The notes under the pieces are model-generated. The model ran no database searches and was not told the DNA's origin. It worked only from the letters and a program-made list of their open reading frames with translations. 5,660 nt of DNA from Candidatus Methanovirga basalitermitum (GTDB lineage: Archaea > Methanobacteriota > Methanobacteria > Methanobacteriales > Methanobacteriaceae): assembly GCA_031284445.1 (NCBI GenBank), contig JAISZW010000050.1, forward strand, positions 1-5,660, given 5' to 3'. The translations under genes were made by a program, and so were the position numbers. Positions 1-5,322 of the stretch are shown in pieces; the stretch's first letter is position 1, and every line of letters begins with the position of its first letter.

Positions 1-35
1 TTCACAAAACTTGATTTAGGACCACGTTTACCCAT
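1..35 (-). CDS. 5' end of a leftward gene, possibly an IS transposase (partial)
   Basis: Only the first 11 codons are in the window (MGKRGPKSSFV); the gene continues past the left edge. The start is well supported: ATG at 35-33 on the minus strand is preceded, after 7 bases, by a GAGGTG Shine-Dalgarno, with an archaeal TATA box further upstream. A basic MGKRGPK opening recalls the N-termini of some archaeal IS transposases that begin this way before a zinc-ribbon segment, but 11 residues cannot establish a family. The start and strand are seen in the sequence; the transposase idea is inference only. Confidence 0.6.
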   Translation of the reverse strand, partial: MGKRGPKSSFV

Positions 36-42
36 AAATAAA

Positions 43-91
43 CACCTCAACTTTTTCATGCATATATCTATGAGCATAACTACTATATAAA
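43..91 (-). promoter_or_regulatory. Promoter and Shine-Dalgarno of the leftward gene
   Basis: Read on the minus strand, a TATA box TTTATATAG (positions 91-83) is followed about 25 bases later by the expected transcription start near 60, and then by GAGGTG (48-43), 7 bases before the ATG at 35. This gives a leader of roughly 25 bases. Spacing and motifs match the archaeal TATA-box and Shine-Dalgarno pattern. Confidence 0.6.
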
Positions 92-118
92 ACTTAAGTA
101 AGATAAAAGTACACTACC

Positions 119-238
119 ATTAATCAAAACTTTATAAAAAAGCTTAAAAAACAATAAAACACCATTACTAATGATTTCTTAAATGAATCATTTGTTCTCT
201 CTTTCTCTATGTTAATTAAGCCAAGACACCAAAATAAA
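119..238 (+). repeat. Direct repeat copy R1 (second copy at 5311-5437)
   Basis: This 120-bp block matches 5311-5437 in the same orientation over its whole length. Shared landmarks in order are ATTAATCRAAAC, AAAAAGCTT, AAAAAACAATAAAA, TTAAATGAATCATTTG, a CTCTCT-rich tract ending in CTATG, TAATTAAGCC and AACACC/GACACC followed by AAAATAAA. The 13-bp palindrome AAATGAATCATTT is identical in both copies. R1 also has a 7-bp inverted repeat, AATGATT (170-176) with AATCATT (186-192), which R2 has lost. R1 has one CTAT unit where R2 has five. No reading frame is conserved between the copies, so it is a noncoding repeat. Its class (IS end remnant, duplicated upstream region or dispersed family) is unknown. 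Confidence 0.8.
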
Positions 239-274
239 GCCTTAATAATGATTATTTAATAGAGCTATAATATA

Positions 275-282
275 TTTAAATA
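275..282 (+). promoter_or_regulatory. TATA-like box ahead of the IS5-type fossil
   Basis: TTTAAATA in a run of A/T would place a transcription start near 304, just ahead of the decayed transposase. A 7-bp inverted repeat, GTAATAG (301-307) with CTATTAC (327-333), lies between them. In sequence this AT-rich such boxes occur by chance. Support is only the position. Confidence 0.2.
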
Positions 283-354
283 CAAATAACACATAGAAAG
301 GTAATAGATAAGCAATCTAGAAGAAACTATTACTTAAAACCCCCCAATACAAAT

Positions 355-1306
355 AAAATCGAATAACTGGCTGATAAATTAGCTGAATATAAATCTTTTA
401 GTTAATTGAAAGTCATCACGACCATATAATCAGAAAAATCTATAATAACCAGACAAAAAAAAGAGTGGATAGGCCAATAATAAGAAACAAAATCGTGAAT
501 GTTAAAAATGTCGATTTTTTACAAGCATAGTAATGATTTATTCAAACCCCAGAACTAAAAACATAGTAAATGACCACATATCATATTTATTAAATGTCCT
601 ATGATTCCCTGACAAAGTCCCAAATAAAGCAACAATCCTGGTCATTTCACAAAATTATCCAACAAACTTTTTAAAAAAAAGTTTGATCAAAAAGAATATT
701 TAAATAAAGCAGGCAGAGGCAAACTCATATTAGCAACTTCAAAAGTACAAATATAGATTTCAAAGATTTATACTTATGAATTATAGGAATTATCCACAAA
801 GGTATGCAACATATCATAAACATTCAGCCCATGACATTCAGAAAGCAGAATTCATCACAAGGGAAAAATACTAAATATGCTGCAAATGGAGAATGGGCTA
901 AAAAAGGAAACAAATCATATTTCAGATATAAAATGCATATAAAAACAGTACACAGACCACCAATTAATAAGAAAAATCACACAACAGCTACCAAGATTCA
1001 TGACTCTAAAAATAGACCTATCTGGAGAATATAGTAGCCTAATCATGGACAAAGGATTACTATGGAGTACATTTTAAAGCATATAATTCACATGATGGAT
1101 CGAGCATCCATGAATACAAACCACTAAAAATAAAACAAAAAATACGAAACAACAAAATAAGTTCAAAAAGACCACCAGATGAGAGATCTTTCGCCGTGAT
1201 AAAAAGAGTCTTAAAAAGTGGTCATGTACTTGTTAGAACACAGTAAGAACACATGTCAAAAATATGGCATCATGAATCTGTTATAACCTAAAATAACTGA
1301 AAACCA
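355..1306 (+). pseudogene. Decayed IS5-type DDE transposase
   Basis: Fragments in different frames line up in order with an IS5-type transposase (DUF772 N-terminus, then DDE_Tnp_1). Near 360-400 NNWL..KLAEYKSF; near 460-535 KKRVDRP..NVKNVDFLQA; 551-650 NDHISYLLNVL, a stop, then FPDKVPNKATI, resembling the family's 'FPD.VPD.TTIW'; 804-1034 EWAKKGNKSYFRYKMHIKT followed by ATKIHDS, resembling 'TWAKKGNKSYFGYKLH...TTASVHDS'; near 1042-1060 IMDKGL, with the Asp of 'YRDKGYFG'; 1110-1243 PPDERSFAVIKRVLKSGHVL, with the catalytic Glu block 'PGERPFAVIK'. Stops (for example 1244-1246) and several frameshifts separate these pieces, so it cannot make a transposase. The whole span is about 315 codons, normal for the family. 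Terminal inverted repeats and a target duplication were not found. The family call is by recalled motifs, not a search. Confidence 0.8.
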
Positions 1307-1321
1307 TCCAAAAAAATAGTT

Positions 1322-1341
1322 CATAGCTAGCGAGAGCTATG
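1322..1341 (+). repeat. Small hairpin after the IS5-type fossil
   Basis: CATAGCT (1322-1328) and AGCTATG (1335-1341) form a perfect 7-bp stem with a 6-base loop. It lies just past the last recognisable transposase codons and could be a remnant of the element's 3' end. No function is shown. Confidence 0.35.
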
Positions 1342-1490
1342 CAAACAGTCAAAAACAAGCTAAATACATGGACAAAAACAAGAAAAACTACAAAGACAAA
1401 CCTCAAAACAAAGATAAATAATATATAACTGCTAAAGATTAATAAAAAAGTAATAAAAAAATAAAAAAGATTAAGTTAATAGAAATCCTC
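1342..1490. other. A-rich intergenic stretch, nothing recognised
   Basis: This is strongly adenine-rich on the plus strand, with short Lys/Thr/Asn-rich readings broken by stops. No gene, RNA or repeat was recognised. It may be the tail of the decayed IS copy. Confidence 0.5.
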
Positions 1491-1604
1491 TATTATGAGA
1501 GGGTGTAAAAAAGTGTGGAGTTATTTGGAAAAATTGACTTTTATTTATAAATAAACTTGAAAATTTTAGAAAAACTCCACAAAAATTTACATCCTCTATT
1601 ATGA
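1491..1604. mobile_element. 98-bp palindromic MITE-like element with 8-bp target duplication
   Basis: The element is 1499-1596, bounded by identical 8-bp duplications TATTATGA at 1491-1498 and 1597-1604. It begins GAGGGTGTAAA and ends TTTACATCCTC. The ends pair as inverted repeats: GAGG/CCTC, TGTAAA/TTTACA and TGTGGAGTT/AACTCCACA, separated by a four-base mismatch block. Pairing continues inward with scattered mismatches to a perfect 16-bp palindrome TTTATTTATAAATAAA (1540-1555), whose centre (1547.5) is exactly the centre of the element. It has no coding capacity, so it is non-autonomous. The GAGGGTGTAAA...TGTGG end style and 8-bp duplication recall IS256/Mutator-type elements (inference). 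It lies about 140 bp upstream of cobT. Confidence 0.75.
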
Positions 1605-1682
1605 GTTAGACTTATTAATTAGATATTTTTAAAAACTTAAAAAATTGAATTTTAAAAGGGATGAGTATAATAAGTATAATTT

Positions 1683-1743
1683 ACATATATAAGAAAAATA
1701 AATATATACTTAACTTAGTCTTAATAAAATAGGGCTGATTAAT
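1683..1743 (+). promoter_or_regulatory. cobT promoter and start region
   Basis: Two overlapping candidates for the TATA box are visible, ACATATATAA (1683-1692) and AAATATATAC (1700-1709), giving starts near 1713 or 1730. GGGCTGAT (1732-1739) before the TTG resembles the archaeal GGTGAT Shine-Dalgarno with one inserted base. Just upstream, AGTATAAT occurs twice (1664-1671 and 1673-1680), a 9-bp-spaced direct repeat that could bind a regulator or be chance. Confidence 0.45.
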
Positions 1744-2802
1744 TTGATTGGTTTAAAAACTTATGGCTGTGCAAATTTAATTGAGAGTTTAAAAGGAAAG
1801 AAACCTTTTTTTATATGCACAACAGCTACAACAGCTACCTGTAAAATTCCAAAGATTAGTGGTGCAGGGGCAAGTACTGATCTTATGGTATACACTCCAG
1901 CTGGTGATGCTGAAATTATGGTCTTTGGAGAGCTTTTGTGTTGTGATGTTCCTCCCCAAACAATTTCTGATGGATTTTCAGCTCCAACACCAGCAATAAT
2001 TACTAAAGGTGTAATCGAACTTACAAATATCCCATTTTTAATAGCTAATGCTGGATTGGAGATAAAACCTAATGTACCTTATATATCAATTAACAATGAG
2101 CCTGGTGGTGATGTTAGAACAGGAAATGCAGTAAACAATCCTGAAAAAATCTTTAAAAATGCTAAAGTAATAGCTAAAGAAATATCTAAGAGTTGTGATT
2201 ATTTGGTTATTGGTGAGAGTATACCTGCTGGAACTACAACTGCATTAGGGGTTTTAACAGCATTAGGTTATGATGCAATCTTTAAAATGAGTGGGAGCAG
2301 ACCTGAAAATCCTCATGAACTTAAAAGAGAGGTTGTCTATGAAGGAATATCTAAATCAAATATTAAAATAGGAAATTTTAGTTCATTTGATGCTGTTAGA
2401 ACTGTGGGGGATCCTATGATTCCAGCTGTTGCAGGTATGGTTGTTGGAAGTAAAATGCCTGTAATTTTAGCTGGTGGTACTCAAATGGTGGCAGTTTGTG
2501 CATTTATTAAAAAATTAGGGATCGATTTTGACTTTTCAAGGATTTGTCTTGGTACAACTACTTATGTTGTTCGTGATAAAACAGCTGATTTAATTGATTT
2601 AATTTCTCAAGTTGATGAGATAGCTGTAAATGTTGTTGATCCTTGCTTTGAGAAATCTGAAAATGAAGGACTTAGAAACTATTTAAAAGGTTTTGTAAAA
2701 GAAGGAGCAGGTGCTGGTGGGGCTATACTTACAGCATTACTCTTAGGATATTCAATAGAAGATATTAGAAAAAAAATAGAGGAAGTTTTAGAACGAATAT
2801 AG
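1744..2802 (+). CDS. cobT: Archaeal CobT-type nicotinate-nucleotide--benzimidazole phosphoribosyltransferase
   Basis: The 352-residue product matches the archaeal CobT branch (COG2038/TIGR00303, formerly UPF0284). CobT transfers phosphoribose from nicotinate mononucleotide to the lower-ligand base of cobamides, giving the alpha-riboside phosphate used in nucleotide-loop assembly. In hydrogenotrophic methanogens that base is typically 5-hydroxybenzimidazole. Visible landmarks are ISGAGAS (38-44), GESIPAGTTTALGVLTALGYD split over 157-177, VGDPMIPAVAG (221-231), VILAGGTQM (240-248) and VKEGAGAGG (318-326). Glu320 fits the catalytic Glu of bacterial CobT 'GEGTGA'. It is cytoplasmic, with no signal peptide or membrane segment. 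Length is normal for the family. The start is TTG: no in-frame ATG or GTG lies between the upstream stop (1711-1713) and this codon, and the N-terminal alignment fits. It is a single-gene unit with no other cobamide gene nearby. Confidence 0.92.
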   Translation: MIGLKTYGCANLIESLKGKKPFFICTTATTATCKIPKISGAGASTDLMVYTPAGDAEIMVFGELLCCDVPPQTISDGFSAPTPAIITKGVIELTNIPFLIANAGLEIKPNVPYISINNEPGGDVRTGNAVNNPEKIFKNAKVIAKEISKSCDYLVIGESIPAGTTTALGVLTALGYDAIFKMSGSRPENPHELKREVVYEGISKSNIKIGNFSSFDAVRTVGDPMIPAVAGMVVGSKMPVILAGGTQMVAVCAFIKKLGIDFDFSRICLGTTTYVVRDKTADLIDLISQVDEIAVNVVDPCFEKSENEGLRNYLKGFVKEGAGAGGAILTALLLGYSIEDIRKKIEEVLERI

Positions 2803-2814
2803 TATAAAACAAAG

Positions 2815-2828
2815 AATTATAATTTTTT
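2815..2828 (+). terminator. T-tract after cobT
   Basis: TTATAATTTTTT begins about 15 bases after the cobT stop. Oligo-T tracts are sufficient terminators in archaea. It has no strong hairpin and the surroundings are AT-rich, so the call is modest. Confidence 0.4.
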
Positions 2829-3110
2829 AATGTAAATCTAACTCATCTCCAAGGTACTGTCAATATCATCAACTTAACGAAATATTTTTTATTGAGTTTT
2901 CTTAATTAATTTGCATCCAGTTTTAAACTTGCATAATTCTCCTTTTTTATCAGCAATCTTTTCCTGTTATCTTTTGAATACTTGTTTTTTTCTTTTTCAT
3001 ACGATTGTACTGGTTTTAACTTTAACAAGACTTTAGGATCTAAAAATTCTTAATTTTTGAAATCAATAGCATTGATATTTAATTTCAGAGAAATCCCACA
3101 AAAATTGAGT
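2827..3110 (-). pseudogene. Broken C-terminal coding fragment, family not recognised
   Basis: On the minus strand one frame reads FCGISLKLNINAIDFKN, a stop, EFLDPKVLLKLKPVQSYEKE, then a Lys-rich stretch ending YASLKLDAN, a stop, and LRKLNKKYFVKL. Two further small frameshifts continue the sense as DDIDSTL and then GDELDLH with a stop at 2829-2827. The run of protein-like, charged sequence interrupted by isolated stops, and a natural-looking acidic end, suggest a decayed gene rather than noise. I do not recognise the family. 'DPKVLLKL' faintly recalls N-terminal regions of IS1182-type transposases, but the rest does not follow. It lies tail-to-tail with cobT. Confidence 0.35.
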
Positions 3111-3118
3111 AATTTCAA

Positions 3119-3903
3119 ATGCAAGAATATAAATCTTCAATGACTAATCTTGTTGATTTTGACACAGCCCGTATAAACTTTATTAAACTACTAAAGAATT
3201 ATCATAAATAGTGATGATACTCCAGCTGTTAGTTTAGAACGAATAGGTAAAATTTTTAGCCAATCAATGTTAAATGTAGTTAAAAATGGTTTAATTTTCC
3301 TAAATGGAAATCAAAGTATAATCCTGTTCAATCAATGTACTTACTAATCAATCAGTAAAAATTGATTATAATGACAACATGATTAGATTTCCTTCAATCG
3401 ACTGGATCAGATGTGTTAATTTAAGACAAATAGAAGGTAAAATAGCAAGGAATAACCTTAAAATATAAAAATGATAAATATTATACTATAATAAATTATT
3501 TTAACAGTCATGTGGAAAATTTACCTAAAACTGATAATTTTCATGGTATGGGCTTGGGTATCAAAGATGCAGCTGTTGTAAGTGATGGTTATAAAACAGA
3601 TAAAATACATAAACCTCTTTTAGATGATAAAATAGCCAAATATAATAAAAAATTAGCTATTAGAACTAAAAATTATAAAATAAATACCAAAAATAGTTCT
3701 AAGACAAAAACCAAGCTTAGTGGTCTATATGGAAAGAAAAAAAATCAAATAATAGACCAAATACATAAATTTACAACCAAAATAGTTAGAAAGTTCGATG
3801 AAATTTTTGTTGGTGATCTATCATAAATTTCAAACTAAAAATAAAGATTTAGCTAAAAATATTAACAGGAAACATCTCCATGTTAATAATTTAAAAAAAG
3901 TTT
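3119..3903 (+). pseudogene. tnpB: Decayed TnpB (IS200/IS605 OrfB) fossil
   Basis: TnpB is the RNA-guided nuclease of IS200/IS605 elements. Pieces in order: near 3119-3210 EYKSS..NLVDFDTARINFI; 3261-3290 SQSMLNVVKN; 3284-3355 KWFNFPKWKSKYNPVQS; 3322-3450 NQSVKIDYNDNMIRFPSI, then LRQIEGKIA; 3446-3826 LKYKNDKYY, HVENLPKTDN, GMGLGIKDAAVVSDGYK, and HKFTTKIVRKFDEIFVGDLS; 3825-3903 (next frame) KNKDLAKNINRKH, fitting 'KNKDLAK...QHWY'. The RuvC-I motif 'GIDLGIKD' reads GMGLGIKD and the RuvC-II 'VEDL' reads VGDL, so both visible catalytic acids are replaced by Gly. At least four frameshifts or stops, a missing N-terminus and a missing C-terminal zinc-finger/RuvC-III end make it inactive. No tnpA is present. 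Confidence 0.82.
3855..3888 (-). terminator. Hairpin plus T-tract terminating traX
   Basis: TATTAACA (3860-3867) pairs with TGTTAATA (3881-3888), and the stem extends through GGA/TCC with one bulged A to a 6-base loop. On the minus strand the stem is followed by TTTTT (3859-3855). It overlaps the traX stop codon, so it sits exactly where that transcript would end, and also lies inside the tail of the tnpB fossil. It looks like a bacterial-type terminator; in archaea the T-tract alone may do the work. Confidence 0.55.
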
Positions 3904-4671
3904 AATTAGGTATAATATAATCAAATGAGCTGGATAAAATATATAAAAGAAGAATTTAAACTTCTTACCCCCACCAAGTTCTCTATTATCCAATAATAAT
4001 ATTTTTAAAGGTAAAATTAACCCTAATATAAAAATTATAAACCCAGGTAAAAATAATGGATCTTCAAAAATCAACATAAAACTCATAGAGGAAAGCAACC
4101 ATTTAGCTGGTAGAAAATTCCATGAAAAGCTGAATAATAATAAAACTAAGTATCCTGCAGAGAATTGCTTCTTATCAGCATTCAACTCATTCATTAAATC
4201 AAAAAATACTGTAAATGCAATACTTAACAAACCATAACTTGTAAAACAACAAAGTAAAGCACTAATAACAATTAATACTACTTTCAAATAAATATTCTTA
4301 ACGTCATGAATAGATATTAATGTTAACAGGCAGAAAAACATAGAAAATATAATATTTAAATTAAAGATATTAAAATCATTGAATAATGGACCTTTAAGGA
4401 AGAATAGTACATAAGGTATTTGACTAATTAAAGCAAATATTAACAGTCTAATTGAATATTTTTTTTTATCATGTGTGTATCTGAATCCAACAGCAATGAA
4501 ATAGAAAAATATTGGGGCTGTTATTCTACCAATAAAATGAAAAGGAATAAAAAAAAAGGTAAAATCATCATCCGTGAATATATGGGGTATATGATCAATT
4601 AACATGGCTATAATAGCTATAATTTTAATTTGATACGAATTTAAGCCATTTCCCTTAATGTTATCTAACAT
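3883..4671 (-). CDS. TraX-family integral membrane protein
   Basis: The 262-residue protein is hydrophobic throughout with about seven to eight membrane segments. TraX-family (PF05857) landmarks are LNSYQIKIIAIIAMLIDHI (10-28), GRITAPIFFYFIAVGF with RYT (48-66), LLIFALISQIPY (76-87), and a C-terminal FYIFYPAHLIILYL (242-255) with the conserved YP.H. TraX of the F plasmid is linked to N-acetylation of F pilin; the family resembles membrane acyltransferases, and its role in archaea is not established. I chose ATG at 4671, which puts the family start just before LNSYQIK. An in-frame TTG at 4686 adds five residues (MGSVF). Upstream GGGATC is a weak Shine-Dalgarno. It is convergent with the tnpB fossil and has no conjugation genes nearby, so a pilin-related role here is doubtful. 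Family call confident, function not. Confidence 0.88.
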   Translation of the reverse strand: MLDNIKGNGLNSYQIKIIAIIAMLIDHIPHIFTDDDFTFFFIPFHFIGRITAPIFFYFIAVGFRYTHDKKKYSIRLLIFALISQIPYVLFFLKGPLFNDFNIFNLNIIFSMFFCLLTLISIHDVKNIYLKVVLIVISALLCCFTSYGLLSIAFTVFFDLMNELNADKKQFSAGYLVLLLFSFSWNFLPAKWLLSSMSFMLIFEDPLFLPGFIIFILGLILPLKILLLDNRELGGGKKFKFFFYIFYPAHLIILYLIKLFLNY

Positions 4672-4689
4672 GAACACAGATCCCAAAAA

Positions 4690-4866
4690 ATTCTTCAGTC
4701 GGATAAAATCATGAGGTTCCCCGCCTAACCTCTCCTAAAAATGTTTCGTCTCATTTTCATGACAAAACGCTCGAGCGTACTTTCATTCTTTAGTGTTAAA
4801 GTCGTCGTTTGTTAAAAAAAGAATTTTAACTTCCCGAGATTTTTTTCTACACTATTGAGGTTGTCC
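4690..4866 (-). other. GC-rich, hairpin-rich leader upstream of traX (possible structured RNA)
   Basis: This stretch has visibly more G and C than its neighbours. Read toward traX it can form successive hairpins: GTTAAAA/TTTTAAC (4830-4811); GTTTTGTC/GACGAAAC (4768-4743, 8 bp with one wobble, 10-base loop); and GAGGTT/AACCTC (4732-4713, 8-base loop AGGCGGGG). A 12-bp perfect palindrome ACGCTCGAGCGT lies at 4767-4778. No frame gives recognisable protein. If transcription starts near 4867 (see the palindrome entry), this would be a 195-base leader for traX. It could be a cis-regulatory RNA, a free-standing small RNA, or the right-end remnant of an IS200/IS605 element. I do not recognise a known riboswitch class in it. 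Confidence 0.35.
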
Positions 4867-4870
4867 AACA

Positions 4871-4898
4871 ATTTTTAGGTTCACCTAAAAATATATTG
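4871..4898 (-). promoter_or_regulatory. 22-bp operator-like palindrome overlapping a TATA-like box
   Basis: TTTTTAGGTTCACCTAAAAA, extended by one matching A/T on each side, is a perfect inverted repeat (4871-4892) with a 2-base centre. On the minus strand a TATA-like ATATATTT (4896-4889) runs into it, the usual geometry for a repressor site next to an archaeal promoter, with a transcription start near 4867 heading toward traX. The TTAGG half-sites resemble those of DtxR/IdeR-type metal repressors; that resemblance is inference. The same bases could form a 9-bp hairpin with a 4-base loop. Confidence 0.45.
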
Positions 4899-4904
4899 AT
4901 TTCT

Positions 4905-4982
4905 TTATGTAGGTATAAGAATGGTGATTAAAATAAAAATTACAATAATATAACACAGTTTCCAAACAATATAATTTTCCAT
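4905..4982 (-). CDS. Possible 25-residue single-span membrane peptide
   Basis: ATG at 4982 opens a short frame, MENYIVWKLCYIIVIFILIT then ILIPT and a stop at 4907-4905. Residues 10-23 are almost purely aliphatic, enough for one membrane span. A TATA-like AATATTTAAAGG lies at 5016-5005, which would place the transcription start only a few bases before the ATG, as in leaderless archaeal genes. No Shine-Dalgarno is seen. AT-rich DNA often yields such hydrophobic readings by chance (ATA/ATT/TTT codons), so it is weakly supported. Its stop lies just ahead of the operator-like palindrome. Confidence 0.22.
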   Translation of the reverse strand: MENYIVWKLCYIIVIFILITILIPT

Positions 4983-5119
4983 ATGAAATCTTAATGCATT
5001 AAACCTTTAAATATTAGTTATACATATTTTACTAAACAATGTATTAATCAGTAGTTCGTGAAGTATTAATTGTGTGCTGTGTATTATAATTTTATGAAAA
5101 TAAAAAAAACACCAGATAG
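4983..5119. other. AT-rich intergenic stretch
   Basis: No gene is seen. Apart from the TATA-like box at 5005-5016, the only structure noticed is a direct repeat GTATTAAT (5041-5048 and again about 21 bases later). Confidence 0.4.
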
Positions 5120-5196
5120 AATACTATTGAACCTTCTCAAATAGTATTATTTAATATCTTTGAGAATTTCTATTAACCTAAATAGAAATATTCTCA
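5120..5196. repeat. Overlapping inverted repeats able to form alternative hairpins
   Basis: Three inverted repeats share bases. First, AATACTATT (5120-5128) with AATAGTATT (5140-5148), perfect 9 bp. Second, TTCTCAAA (5134-5141) with TTTGAGAA (5159-5166), perfect 8 bp. Third, TGAGAATTTCTATT (5161-5174) with AATAGAAATATTCTCA (5181-5196), 14 bp with a 2-base bulge and a 6-base loop. The second excludes both others. The arrangement resembles attenuator-like alternative folds, but no downstream gene on either strand is obvious, so function is unknown. AT-richness raises the chance of short repeats, less so the 14-bp one. Confidence 0.5.
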
Positions 5197-5293
5197 GATT
5201 TGCTACCAAAACATGAAAACCCAGAATTAATCATATAAATTCTAAATGAGTCACAAATGATTAGTAGCATTAATATATCATATATTTCACTCT

Positions 5294-5322
5294 CATATAT
5301 AAAGGTTTCGATTAATCGAAAC
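5294..5322 (+). promoter_or_regulatory. TATA-like box followed by an 18-bp perfect palindrome
   Basis: ATATATAAA (5294-5302, within TCTCATATATAAAGG) is immediately followed by GTTTCGATTAATCGAAAC (5305-5322), a perfect 18-bp palindrome that could bind a dimeric regulator between TATA box and transcription start. The right half (ATTAATCGAAAC) is also the first part of repeat R2. In R1 the corresponding right half survives as ATTAATCAAAAC but the left half is absent. No gene starts downstream in this direction within the window. Confidence 0.4.

Noticed and set aside
804..1034. 76-codon open frame as a gene of its own
   Set aside because: Its sequence (EWAKKGNKSYFRYK...) is an internal piece of the decayed IS5-type transposase, with matching pieces on both sides in other frames.
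3512..3826. 104-codon open frame starting at GTG as a small gene
   Set aside because: The frame continues upstream to 3446 with TnpB-like sequence, and the GTG is an internal Val codon of the tnpB fossil.
3119..3903. Functional nuclease-dead TnpB repressor
   Set aside because: Multiple frameshifts, in-frame stops and missing ends mean no continuous protein, so ordinary decay is the simpler reading.
4672..4686. TTG at 4686 as the traX start
   Set aside because: The ATG at 4671 fits the family's usual N-terminus, and the five extra residues are not family-like; the TTG cannot be excluded.
4690..4866. Known riboswitch (TPP, fluoride, manganese, THF) upstream of traX
   Set aside because: The conserved core motifs of those classes, as I recall them, are not present in order.
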